The notes: generated by a model from the sequence alone, not told the origin. A DNA stretch of 9,157 nt from Spirochaetota bacterium (GCA_009908925.1 JAAAOH010000223.1:1-9157), one strand, 5' to 3'; positions 1-6,836 are shown, counted from the stretch's first letter. Translations and numbers: made by a program.

Positions 1-800
1 AAGTGCTTCCGGCCCAGGATCTCACCATCTCCCTGGCCCTGCAGGAAGACCTCAGACCCGAGGACGATCTGATCGACGAAGGAGGGAGCAAGCTGCAGCC
101 CGCCGGTGGCGGGCGCGTGGACAGCCAGTATACGAGCGTCGAGCTCGACGGTGCGCTGACGAGCACGCTCTTCTACACCGTCTTCGGGAGCTTTCAGACA
201 GGACGCATGCTGAGTTACGTCGAGGACGACGACACCGTCGATGGAGGGTCGTACCGATACAAGCCGATCTTCGCCGGGGCAGGTGGCGCAGGGATGCGCT
301 ACTACGTTCCCGAAGTGCTTGCCCAGCGCACCGGATTCAATGTTCTCTTCGGCACGGGAGACTCGGACGCCACGTCGGTCATCGAGGGAAACGAAGAGGA
401 CGCATCGACGCTCTTCGTGCCCATTGCCGGGGCGACCGTGGGACAGGTGCTCGGGGCGGGGCTCGGCAACAACGTATCGGTTCACGCCTTCTACTCGATA
501 AAGCCCTTCGTTGATTCGCCGACGCGTGAGATACAGGACCTGCAGTTCGGCCTCGATGCCTTCACCTTTATCAGGCTCGTCGAGGGGCCGGTTGCCGCAG
601 ATGGTGTGCGTCCCGGCGGTTCGGGGAACTACCTCGGGAGCGAGATCGATGCCAGCGTGAACTACAGACCGTTCTCCGACCTCGGAATTTCGCTTGCAGG
701 CGGGGTATTCTTTCCTAATGGGGCCGATGACGGTCCGATTGCCGAGACCGAGCGTGATCCATCTTATGCAATGAAGCTCGAGGCCTCGCTCAGTTTCTAG
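1..800 (+). CDS. Putative outer-membrane beta-barrel protein (5' end cut by window edge)
   Basis: Open reading frame in phase with position 3, running off the left edge and ending in TAG at 798-800. The first visible residues, VLPAQD, look like the end of a signal peptide: the minus-strand barrel at 4506-5483 has MLPAQD at the end of its own signal sequence. The mature protein (about 262 residues) is therefore probably all here and only part of the signal peptide is missing. The sequence alternates short amphipathic strands (e.g. GMRYYVPEV, VSVHAFYSI, EIDASVNYRPF, GISLAGGVFF) with acidic Gly/Asp turns, and ends in LEASLSF, with the terminal Phe expected of a BAM-recognised strand. Outer-membrane location is inferred; no substrate can be named. 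The GxEIDxxxxYRPxxxLxxxxGxFFPxG pattern near the end recalls alginate-export-type barrels, but that is only a resemblance. First visible gene of an operon with the FecR-domain and lipoprotein genes. Confidence 0.72.
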   Translation, partial: VLPAQDLTISLALQEDLRPEDDLIDEGGSKLQPAGGGRVDSQYTSVELDGALTSTLFYTVFGSFQTGRMLSYVEDDDTVDGGSYRYKPIFAGAGGAGMRYYVPEVLAQRTGFNVLFGTGDSDATSVIEGNEEDASTLFVPIAGATVGQVLGAGLGNNVSVHAFYSIKPFVDSPTREIQDLQFGLDAFTFIRLVEGPVAADGVRPGGSGNYLGSEIDASVNYRPFSDLGISLAGGVFFPNGADDGPIAETERDPSYAMKLEASLSF

Positions 801-812
801 GAGGTTTCTGTT

Positions 813-1481
813 ATGACGAGACGACGACTGCTCGTGATATTGCTCGCAGTCCTCATTGCCACGGGAGCCGTCGCCCAGCAGACGGCGGTGTTCGAGGACG
901 TATCGGGCAAGGTAGAGGTTCGGCCCCCCGGGGGCGCCTGGCGCGCCGCGCAGGAGGGGCAGCAGATCCCCATGAATGCGACGGTCTCGACGGGTTTCGG
1001 CTCCGAGGCGACCCTCGCGCTCGGACGATCGACGGTGATTATGAAGGCGTTGAGCCGAATGACCGTGGAAGAACTCGTGGAGCGCGAAGGTACCGTGAGC
1101 ACCAGCGCCCGTCTGGGCGTGGGACGTGTGAGTGCCCGCGTGCGCTCGGCCGAGGGTGTGCGTACGAACTTCCAGATCCGCGGACCCATCGCGACAGCAT
1201 CGGTGCGCGGCACCGGCTTCGACTTCGATACCTTCATGCTCTTCGTCACCGAGAATGAAGTCGAGCTCATGAACCTTCTCGAACAGTGGCGAACGGTCCT
1301 CGAGGGGCAGTCTGCCAGCACCGACGGCTTCGGCTATCCCGAGGATCCCGAGCGCGGCTTCATATCACGCACCACCACTGATACGACGCCGGCAGCGGTA
1401 TCGACCGGCCTGCCGCAGGGGCGCCGCGGGGGCTCGGGCGGCCGCGGGTTCGGGAGCATCGTCGTTACGGTGAAGGAATAG
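813..1481 (+). CDS. Exported FecR-domain protein
   Basis: 222 residues. Residues 1-22 form a signal peptide (Arg-rich start, hydrophobic core, GAVAQ at the cleavage region). Residues about 24-140 match the FecR domain pattern: SGKVEV, then W and an EGQQIPMNATVSTG segment, then SEATLAL, and finally FQIRGPIATASVRGTGFDFD, which corresponds to the family's 'TPxAxxxVRGTxF' strand. The C-terminal roughly 60 residues are not recognisable; they carry a Gly/Arg-rich stretch (GRRGGSGGRGFG) before the end. The start is secure: AGGAGG at 799-804 overlaps the upstream stop codon and lies 8 bases before ATG. In classical FecR a cytoplasmic anti-sigma part is joined to this periplasmic domain. Here there is no such part and no sigma factor nearby, so this is a stand-alone periplasmic FecR-fold protein of the kind common in spirochaetes, perhaps binding a surface component. 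The function is not established. Confidence 0.87.
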   Translation: MTRRRLLVILLAVLIATGAVAQQTAVFEDVSGKVEVRPPGGAWRAAQEGQQIPMNATVSTGFGSEATLALGRSTVIMKALSRMTVEELVEREGTVSTSARLGVGRVSARVRSAEGVRTNFQIRGPIATASVRGTGFDFDTFMLFVTENEVELMNLLEQWRTVLEGQSASTDGFGYPEDPERGFISRTTTDTTPAAVSTGLPQGRRGGSGGRGFGSIVVTVKE

Positions 1482-1504
1482 GCGTGAGCCCCTCAGAGGC
1501 ACAC

Positions 1505-1509
1505 GGGAG
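1505..1509 (+). promoter_or_regulatory. Ribosome binding site choosing the lipoprotein start
   Basis: GGGAG lies 7 bases before ATG 1517 but only 1 base before ATG 1511. It is also downstream of the longer GTG start at 1484. It therefore supports ATG 1517, which also puts a lysine and arginine directly at the start of the lipoprotein signal peptide. Confidence 0.6.
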
Positions 1510-1516
1510 AATGAAT

Positions 1517-2863
1517 ATGAAAAGATCAACGGTAATTCGAATACTGGCGCTTGCAGTAGCGCTCCTGATACTCGGCGTTTCATGCTACTGGACGCCGCAG
1601 GATGAGGAGAACGTCGAGGGCTCGCTCAGTCTCGACATGAGCGGCATCGCCACCCAGGCTGATGTCACCGGCGATACCGCCCGCGTCTATCTCCTCGCGG
1701 AGAAGGGCAAGGCCCAGGGCCTCTACCCCCTCGGCGACGGCGAGGACTACGTCGATGTCGATGTCGACGATACCCTCACCATCGACGGCATCGCCCCCGG
1801 CTTCAGCTACCGAGTCCTGATTTCCTTCGGCACCGACCGCGGCAGCTGGTTCGAGGTCACCGAGTACGCCGAGTCCGACCCCGTGGAAGTGGAGTCGGGG
1901 TCGCAGGCGGAGGTGACGGTTTCGGTGGTCGACGCCACCCAGTTTCTTACCTATCCGAGCTCTGGTGCAGCTGGTCTGAATGGGAAGGAGCTCAATGGGG
2001 TTGTTTTTTCGACGAGTGTCTATGCCGCCGATTCTGATCGGGTGTACGACATCGCGACCGGTCTGGAGTCGGCGAATACTACCAACATCACGCCCGTCAT
2101 CAATTCCGTGTCTCGCGGTGATGCCACAAACCCGGTTCTAGTCAATACGCAGGGCGGTATCTACGCTCCGACAAACAGCCCGCTTTCCGGTGACTATATT
2201 GACCCGGTTACGCTATCTACTGCGTTCGACGGTCGCGTGATCCTTCAGGGCCCCGGTATTATCGCTGCTGCGGACGCAATCGGCGCTGCCGCCGATGATT
2301 GGGCAGTTGTGGACTTAGGCGACACAATTGCGGGTGATCCTATTCGCGATTATGCGGTTAGCGGGACCAATGCTGCGGTCGTTAGCGCTCTCGGTAGCTT
2401 CACCTCGAACTCGACTGAGTTCAGCGGTCTGAATGACGGCAGTACCTGGGACGACATCTCTGACCTGGTGACGTTCCTCGATCAAGACATTCCCGCCCGC
2501 ATCCTATCCGTGGGCTACGGGGAGGCGACCCTGTTCGCCCCCGGCACGAGCCTCTACGTCGGGACCGACGACGGTGTATACGAGTACGACACCAATGATA
2601 GCGGAAATACGGGTGGGCCACTATTCCAGTCGTCGAACACCATCATCTCCAAGATCGCCTCCAATAGCGATGGTGACGTGGCGTTCCTCGGCCCCTACTA
2701 CCTCTTCATCTACGATGAAAGCGAGAGCAGCGTTAGCCGTTTTCCGTTCGTCGCCGGTTTCCCCGGGAACCCGACAGATATGACATGGGATGACAATGAT
2801 CCGGGATCGCTCTACATCACCGGAAAAGAGGGTATCGTGAGAATCGGGACGCCGACGCCTTAA
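1517..2863 (+). CDS. Envelope lipoprotein with beta-propeller-like C-terminal part
   Basis: 448 residues from ATG 1517. The N-terminus is a type II signal peptide: MKRS, a hydrophobic core, then LGVSC with the lipidated Cys at residue 23. The Gly at -3 is atypical for E. coli but tolerated by the looser spirochaetal lipobox. Residues about 30-145 look like one beta-sandwich domain (a run of D/V-rich strands, VDVDVDDT). The rest holds short repeated motifs such as GGIYAP, LYVGTDDGVYEYD, YYLFIYD and LYITGKEGIVRI, typical of beta-propeller blades. I do not recognise a named family. It is the last gene of the operon, 35 bp after the FecR gene and followed by a strong terminator. Base use changes inside the gene: by hand count about 12 of 102 codons end in A/T over 1619-1924, but about 50 of 127 over roughly 1925-2305, which suggests a mosaic origin. 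A longer reading frame from GTG 1484 exists but would bury the signal peptide. Confidence 0.75.
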   Translation: MKRSTVIRILALAVALLILGVSCYWTPQDEENVEGSLSLDMSGIATQADVTGDTARVYLLAEKGKAQGLYPLGDGEDYVDVDVDDTLTIDGIAPGFSYRVLISFGTDRGSWFEVTEYAESDPVEVESGSQAEVTVSVVDATQFLTYPSSGAAGLNGKELNGVVFSTSVYAADSDRVYDIATGLESANTTNITPVINSVSRGDATNPVLVNTQGGIYAPTNSPLSGDYIDPVTLSTAFDGRVILQGPGIIAAADAIGAAADDWAVVDLGDTIAGDPIRDYAVSGTNAAVVSALGSFTSNSTEFSGLNDGSTWDDISDLVTFLDQDIPARILSVGYGEATLFAPGTSLYVGTDDGVYEYDTNDSGNTGGPLFQSSNTIISKIASNSDGDVAFLGPYYLFIYDESESSVSRFPFVAGFPGNPTDMTWDDNDPGSLYITGKEGIVRIGTPTP

Positions 2864-2914
2864 AGCCACGGCTCCAGCGCATGCCGCAGAACCAGCTTAT
2901 CATCAACAATCCAT

Positions 2915-2955
2915 GGCCGCTTCAGCCCGCACAGGGCGAAGCGGCCTATTTTCTT
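2915..2955 (+). terminator. Strong intrinsic terminator of the envelope operon
   Basis: GGCCGCTTC (2915-2923) pairs perfectly with GAAGCGGCC (2938-2946). After one bulged A, GCCC (2925-2928) pairs with GGGC (2934-2937), leaving a GCACA loop. The stem is followed directly by TATTTTCTT (2947-2955), the U-rich tail expected on the + strand. It lies about 50 bp after the lipoprotein stop codon. The other strand has no comparable T-run, so it is unidirectional. Confidence 0.85.
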
Positions 2956-3026
2956 GGCCGGGCGCGGCGCCCCGAGTCGGCTGCGCGTTCCGCGCCCCGC
3001 CGTTGCCACCCATCCGGCGAGTAAGT

Positions 3027-3092
3027 TGTAACATTTTAGGCCCAATTTGATACAAATCATGTAACATTTTAGGTCTAATCATTTACAAGTTT
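3027..3092 (+). repeat. Two tandem 33-bp repeats, AT-rich
   Basis: Units at 3027-3059 and 3060-3092 both begin TGTAACATTTTAGG (14/14 identical). They share AAT at unit positions 18-20 and TACAA near the end (TACAAAT / TACAAGT). The first unit also contains the inverted repeat ATTTG-ATA-CAAAT (3045-3057). The AT-rich block stands out from its GC-rich surroundings and lies directly upstream of the DUF4143 ATPase gene. The second unit supplies that gene's predicted -35 box. It could be a pair of regulator sites, or the left-over end of an insertion sequence whose transposase binds multiple terminal repeats (as in IS21-like elements); no transposase remains here. Confidence 0.8.
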
Positions 3093-3110
3093 GGCCGCCC
3101 GGGCCATACT
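3082..3110 (+). promoter_or_regulatory. Predicted promoter of the DUF4143 ATPase gene
   Basis: TTTACA (3082-3087, 5/6 to consensus) and CATACT (3105-3110, 4/6) are separated by exactly 17 bp. Transcription would begin about 6-7 bases after the -10 box, i.e. at or next to the GTG start codon at 3117. The -35 box lies inside the second 33-bp repeat. Confidence 0.55.
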
Positions 3111-3116
3111 GTAGCC

Positions 3117-4463
3117 GTGTTCATCCGCCGCCGTCTGCAGCACGCCCTCGAGAACTGGTATCGTTCCGACGATCGGAAGCCGCTTGTGGTACGCGGTGCA
3201 CGCCAGACAGGCAAAACCACCGCGGTCGACGCCTTCGGTCGTACACTGGCCGGCTATGTCTACCTCAACCTCGAGCGCAGCGAGGACCGGGCGCTTTTCG
3301 AGCGCGACCTGCCCTTCGGACAGCTACTGAAGGCGATCGCGCTCGAGAAGAACGTCGATCTCGACGGGGCCGAGCGGCTCCTCTTCATAGACGAGGTACA
3401 GGCATCTCCCGGCGCGATTGCGTCGCTCAGGCATTTTGCGGAATACGAAGGGGCGCCACCGGTGGTAGCGGCAGGATCGCTTCTCGAAGTGTATCTAAGC
3501 CGCTATGAAGTGAGCTTTCCGGTCGGGCGGGTGGAGTATCGTTACTGCTATCCCTTGAGTTTCTCGGAGTTTCTTTCGGGGTATGGTTCGCGGCAGCTCA
3601 CTGAGGCGTACGAGCAGACTCCGGTACCCGAATACGCCCTGCCGAAGCTCTTCGATGCGTTTCACGAGTACGCGTTCGCAGGCGGCATGCCCGAGATCGC
3701 CTCGGCATACCTCGACCATCGTGATGCTCGTCGGCTGCGCCCGCTCTACGACGCTCTCGTGCAGTCGTTTGAAGACGACGCCGGAAAGTACGCCCGGAGC
3801 CCGGCAGGCTACCAGGTGCTGCGCCACGTCATCGAGACCGCGCCCCTGGAGGCGGGAACCCGCGTGAAGTTTCAGGGATTCGGGAACTCCACGTACCGCT
3901 CCCGAGAGGTTGGAGAGGCCCTTCGCACGCTCGAGCGGGCGATGCTGCTACATCTCAGCTACCCGGTCACGACGACGGAGCCCCCCTTCCAGCCCAACCG
4001 GAGGCGCTCGCCGAAGCTTCATGTCCTCGACACGGGTCTCGTGAACCACGCGGTGGGCCTTGCCTCCGAGTACATCGGACTGGACGATTTGAGCGCTGTA
4101 TACCGGGGCCGCATCGCCGAGCACGTCGTGGCGCAGGAGCTTCAGGGGGCGGACTTAGACCGATCGGTGGATGTGCGATTCTGGGCCTCTGAGAAGGCAA
4201 CGAGCGCGGCGGAGGTGGACTTCGTCGTTCCGGTCGACACGAGGCTCGTACCGGTTGAGGTAAAGAGCGGCAAAGCGGGCAGGCTACGATCGCTTCACGT
4301 GTTTATGGAGAGGGTGGATCACGATCTGGCAATTCGGCTTTACCGGGGGCCGATCCGCACGGACACCATCGAAACGTCGGAAGGCAAGCGTTTCCGCCTG
4401 CTCAATCTGCCGTACTTTCTCGCCGCCCGCCTCCCGGCCTACATCGCCCGCGCCGGGTTCTGA
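3117..4463 (+). CDS. AAA ATPase with C-terminal DUF4143 (nuclease-like) domain
   Basis: 448 residues. The AAA part has Walker A GARQTGKT (27-34), Walker B LLFIDE (88-93), a sensor-like VVAAGS (116-121) and the family segment FAGGMPE (187-193). The DUF4143 part contains LHVLDTGLVN (301-310) and GRIAEHVVAQEL (331-342). It also has a PD-(D/E)xK-like triad region, AEVDFVVP (365-372) followed by PVEVKSG (379-385). All key residues are present, so the gene looks intact. The family is abundant in bacteria and archaea as scattered single genes; its biochemical role is not firmly established. GTG 3117 is the first possible start: no ATG, GTG or TTG lies in frame after the stop at 3048. There is no Shine-Dalgarno sequence before it, and the predicted promoter puts the transcript start at the codon, so a leaderless mRNA is likely. 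It is convergent with the next gene and not obviously co-transcribed with anything. Confidence 0.9.
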   Translation: MFIRRRLQHALENWYRSDDRKPLVVRGARQTGKTTAVDAFGRTLAGYVYLNLERSEDRALFERDLPFGQLLKAIALEKNVDLDGAERLLFIDEVQASPGAIASLRHFAEYEGAPPVVAAGSLLEVYLSRYEVSFPVGRVEYRYCYPLSFSEFLSGYGSRQLTEAYEQTPVPEYALPKLFDAFHEYAFAGGMPEIASAYLDHRDARRLRPLYDALVQSFEDDAGKYARSPAGYQVLRHVIETAPLEAGTRVKFQGFGNSTYRSREVGEALRTLERAMLLHLSYPVTTTEPPFQPNRRRSPKLHVLDTGLVNHAVGLASEYIGLDDLSAVYRGRIAEHVVAQELQGADLDRSVDVRFWASEKATSAAEVDFVVPVDTRLVPVEVKSGKAGRLRSLHVFMERVDHDLAIRLYRGPIRTDTIETSEGKRFRLLNLPYFLAARLPAYIARAGF

Positions 4464-4505
4464 AGCCCGGCGGTATGCCGCATGGGGTACAGGCTCCCTG
4501 ATACC

Positions 4506-5483
4506 TCAGAAGCCCAGCCGGAACCCCAGGTCGGCGCCGAAGGAGCCGGTGCCCGTGGAGTAATTCCCGTGCAGGAAGATGGCGCTCTTACCAAGGCGGA
4601 TGTCGAAGCCTGTCGCCATGAGCATCGCGAGGTCGTAGGAGATGACCTCGGCCTCTGGCTCGTCGGCGGTGTAGCTGCTTCCGCCCTGTGTGGCGTCGAA
4701 GTTGTCCACGGTGCCGAGGTAGCGGCTTCGCTGCAGGTAAGGTGAGATGCGCAGGAACGGCACGAAGAATGCCAGGCTCTTCGAGGCGTAGAGGTCGAGG
4801 CCTGCGGTGTGCACGGTGCCTGAGATATTGAGGTCGCCCTGGACGGTGAGCGTGTCACCCCCGCCGGCATCCTGGCTGAAGTCGTCGAGGCTGTACCCGA
4901 TACCGAGGGTAGAGAAGGTGTAGCCGCCGCCTACCGCGATTGCCGGCAGCGCGCCGATCTCGGAGATCAACGTCTTACGGCCCCTGAGGCCCAGGTTCAA
5001 GGCGCCGACGTCAACGGCATCGTCGGTGAGCCCGCCGACGAGCTGCCGCGGCATGCCCGAAACGAGGGCTGCAAACTGCGCGTCCCCTATGCCAAAACCG
5101 ACAGCGACCCGCAGGACCGGGTAGGGAAAGAGGGAATCATAGAACCCCGAGACTGACGATGGCAGCTCACCGAAGGCGTCTTCCATCAGAGCCGGTGCGT
5201 TCAGTACATCGTAGCTCCCTGAATCGACATCATCCTTGAAGCCGTCTGAGAACACCGCGCCGGTGGTGAACGCAACAAATAGATTGCCGTAGTTCTCTCG
5301 CTCGGCGTCGTAGAGGCCGTCGCCGAGGATGGACGCTTGCTGCACGTGCGGCAGGATTTCCCGTCCGAGCGACTCGAAGAGTGTTTCGAAGTCGTTCTCC
5401 AGCCCTTCCCAGTCCTGTGCCGGCAGCATCTGCACGCCGGCAACGAGCACGAATACGGATACCACGAACAGAATGCGTCTCAT
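4506..5483 (-). CDS. Putative outer-membrane beta-barrel protein with signal peptide
   Basis: 325 residues. ATG at 5483 is preceded by GGGAGG with a short spacer, which fixes the start. Residues 1-22 are a signal peptide (MRR, long hydrophobic core, LPAQ at the cleavage region). The mature N-terminal region (about 23-100) is acidic and helix-like. From about residue 115 onward the chain is a series of amphipathic strands with Gly/Ser-rich turns (PVLRVAVGFGIG, AIAVGGGYTF, LRISPYLQ, SAIFLHGNYS). The protein ends in LGFRLGF, with the terminal Phe typical of outer-membrane barrels. I do not recognise the family by name; an outer-membrane location is inferred from these features. It faces the ATPase gene tail to tail with a 42-bp gap in which I see no good terminator. 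Confidence 0.78.
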   Translation of the reverse strand: MRRILFVVSVFVLVAGVQMLPAQDWEGLENDFETLFESLGREILPHVQQASILGDGLYDAERENYGNLFVAFTTGAVFSDGFKDDVDSGSYDVLNAPALMEDAFGELPSSVSGFYDSLFPYPVLRVAVGFGIGDAQFAALVSGMPRQLVGGLTDDAVDVGALNLGLRGRKTLISEIGALPAIAVGGGYTFSTLGIGYSLDDFSQDAGGGDTLTVQGDLNISGTVHTAGLDLYASKSLAFFVPFLRISPYLQRSRYLGTVDNFDATQGGSSYTADEPEAEVISYDLAMLMATGFDIRLGKSAIFLHGNYSTGTGSFGADLGFRLGF

Positions 5484-5621
5484 TTCGCCTCCCTGAGCTG
5501 CGCGGCGAACCGCTACGGCTGCTACCGATATACTGATTCAATACGTCGACAAAATCAACTCGGACGGCGGACGATTTCACGAGACGACTCATCGCGTCTG
5601 CGCGTTTCGATCATAATCTAA
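5484..5621. other. Divergent intergenic region, weak promoter candidates only
   Basis: This 138-bp stretch lies between the minus-strand barrel gene and the plus-strand DUF4143 remnant. It is richer in A/T than its flanks. A possible -10 box for the barrel gene is TATATC read on the minus strand (5532-5527), and CATAAT (5612-5617) is a possible -10 for the plus-strand remnant. Neither has a convincing -35 box at 16-18 bp. No RNA gene or repeat seen. Confidence 0.3.
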
Positions 5622-6098
5622 ATGTGTTTCAATCTCTGCATTCTTTCGACTGTGATCGAACTACGCCGAAGCTCATATCTGGAGCGACTCACACATTATG
5701 CATCCGCGCCGGCTGTAACCGTATTAACGGGTCTGCGTCGCGTCGGCGATCTCGGCCTCCGCAGGGGCCTCGTGGGACGGCGGGCGGAGGATCTTTCCGG
5801 ACTTCTCGAGAACCTGGTCTACCTCGAGCTCAGGCGGCGGGGCTTCGACGTCTTTGTGGGCAACTTTGGTGATCTGGAAATCGACTTCGTCTGTGAGCGG
5901 GCCGAGTCCCGCACCTATGTCCAGGTCGCATACGTGATCGAATCCGCTGCTACACTCGAGCGTGAGCTGCGACCGCTATTGGGCGTCCCTGACGCCTACC
6001 CGCGGGTACTTCTCAGCATGGATCCACTCGAGCCGGGTAGGCTCGAGGGAGTTCGGTGGCTCAATCTTGTCGACTTTCTCCTGGGCGCGGAGCTGTAG
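5622..6098 (+). pseudogene. DUF4143 ATPase remnant with large in-frame internal deletion
   Basis: An open frame of 158 codons. The family-like start is GTG 5652 (VIELRRSSYLERL), since residues before it look non-coding. It opens as a normal AAA/DUF4143 protein up to TVLTGLRRVG, the first half of the Walker A loop (family form GLRRxGKS/T), but the Lys-Ser/Thr is absent. At about 5745-5750 the sequence jumps straight to DLGLRRGLVG, which belongs to the start of the DUF4143 domain. It then continues normally through LLENLVYLELRRRG (61-74), GDLEIDFV (83-90), YVQVAYV (99-105), TLERELRPLLGVPDAYPRVLLSMD and DFLLG. Most of the ATPase core, including Walker B, is gone; intact relatives are usually close to 400 residues. 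The frame is preserved, so a short stable DUF4143 protein cannot be excluded, but ATP hydrolysis is impossible. It belongs to a different DUF4143 branch (QVAYV rather than EVKSG) from the intact gene at 3117. Confidence 0.82.
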
Positions 6099-6101
6099 GC
6101 G

Positions 6102-6137
6102 CGCCGACCCTCAAACCGCATTCCGCGCCGAGTTCAC
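6102..6137 (+). repeat. Direct repeat copy 1: displaced duplicate of the ppc 3' end
   Basis: Bases 6102-6137 match 7130-7165 at 35 of 36 positions (only 6108 C against 7136 A differs), with an exact 29-base core (6109-6137). On the minus strand this copy would encode the last PPC residues VNSARNAV and its TGA stop, but here it is joined to nothing coding. It sits 3 bases after the stop of the DUF4143 remnant and 41 bases from the vapC stop codon. Confidence 0.92.
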
Positions 6138-6177
6138 CGTTCGGGGGACGAAGCATCACGCGATCAACCGGAGTCGC

Positions 6178-6588
6178 TCATAACTTTCTCGGTTGGTCAT
6201 CCGTTGTCTTCCGATAGGCCGGTTTAAGCTTTTCGAACATGGGGTAGTGCTTCACGTTTAGGGTCTTCAGCTCAGCATCTTCGGCATCCACCGTCGCTGC
6301 CACAATGGCGTCAGCCAGGCCCAGTCCGTGGGATTTTGTGTAGTTTCTGGAGTAAAGTCCTCCAGCCCGGGCGATCTCCGTTGAAACGGGAACGATCCGG
6401 AAAAGCCCCACGAGCCGATCAAGCGCGGCGAGTTCCGTCTGACCCTTGACGCCGGCGTATAGTTCAGCCACAACGACAGCCGGCAGAATGACCTGCTGAG
6501 ACACCTCCCGGATGAGGGCAACTGCGGCGGGGTTGCCGCGGAGGTAGTCGACGAGGACATCGGTGTCAAAGAGGACGGGCTTCCGCAT
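6178..6588 (-). CDS. vapC: VapC-family PIN-domain ribonuclease toxin
   Basis: 136 residues, the normal size for a single PIN domain. The acidic metal-binding positions are visible: D8 in LFDTDVLVDYLRG, E42 in VVAELYAG, and D93 in LGLADAIVAA. These are followed by the TLNVKHYPMF segment (109-118) that closes the PIN active site in VapC proteins. VapC toxins are Mg2+-dependent endoribonucleases that act on tRNA or rRNA and stop translation; the target of this one cannot be predicted. ATG 6588 follows the antitoxin stop codon by 5 bases, with GGGGGTG inside the end of the antitoxin gene as a likely ribosome binding site. Translation is therefore coupled to the antitoxin. All catalytic residues are present, so it appears functional. 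Confidence 0.92.
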   Translation of the reverse strand: MRKPVLFDTDVLVDYLRGNPAAVALIREVSQQVILPAVVVAELYAGVKGQTELAALDRLVGLFRIVPVSTEIARAGGLYSRNYTKSHGLGLADAIVAATVDAEDAELKTLNVKHYPMFEKLKPAYRKTTDDQPRKL

Positions 6589-6593
6589 CTACA

Positions 6594-6827
6594 TCACCCC
6601 CGGTCCCACGAACGCCTGACTGCACCGAAATCGGGAAGGTCGTCACGATCTCGCCACAGGCCTGCGACCTCCTGAAGAACGGCGTCTCGTCGACTTTCCG
6701 CTTCGAGTTCAAGAAATCGGTCCACAGCTTCCCGTATCAATTCCGACTGCTTCTTGCCGGTAGCTTCGGACACGTCGTCGAGTCCGGCTCGCTCCTCTTC
6801 CGTCAGATATACCTGCGTTCTAACCAC
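6594..6827 (-). CDS. vapB: Ribbon-helix-helix antitoxin partner of VapC
   Basis: 77 residues starting at GTG 6827. It is preceded by GGAGGTGA (6838-6831 on the minus strand), a full match to the anti-Shine-Dalgarno sequence. Residues 2-41 form a ribbon-helix-helix DNA-binding domain: the strand RTQVYL, helix 1 EEERAGLDDVSEATG, and helix 2 KQSELIREAVDRFLEL. The C-terminal part (about 42-77) should wrap around the toxin; it ends in AVRRSWDRG, resembling the 'LRxSWxR' tail seen in many VapB antitoxins. Antitoxin first and toxin second, 5 bases apart, is the standard layout. The VapBC complex is expected to repress its own promoter through the palindrome at 6837-6852. Confidence 0.9.
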   Translation of the reverse strand: MVRTQVYLTEEERAGLDDVSEATGKKQSELIREAVDRFLELEAESRRDAVLQEVAGLWRDRDDLPDFGAVRRSWDRG

Positions 6828-6836
6828 GGCTCACCT

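Noticed and set aside
797..1321. Minus-strand open frame of 174 codons opposite the FecR gene
   Set aside because: The FecR frame has a signal peptide, domain match and ribosome binding site. The antisense frame has only Arg/Ser/Thr-rich shadow sequence.
1484..1516. GTG 1484 as start of the lipoprotein
   Set aside because: It would add 11 polar residues before the signal peptide. The ribosome binding site spacing and basic N-terminus favour ATG 1517.
2960..2972. GGGCGCGGCGCCC inverted repeat
   Set aside because: Near-zero loop and a GC-only stem in GC-rich DNA, with no T-run. It follows the real terminator and has no evident role.
2860..3060. Minus-strand open frame of 66 codons in the intergenic region
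   Set aside because: It spans the terminator hairpin and half of the tandem repeats, has no recognisable domain and no ribosome binding site.
4468..4481. Hairpin CGGCGGTATGCCG between the convergent genes as a terminator
   Set aside because: Only a 4-bp stem and no T-run on either strand.
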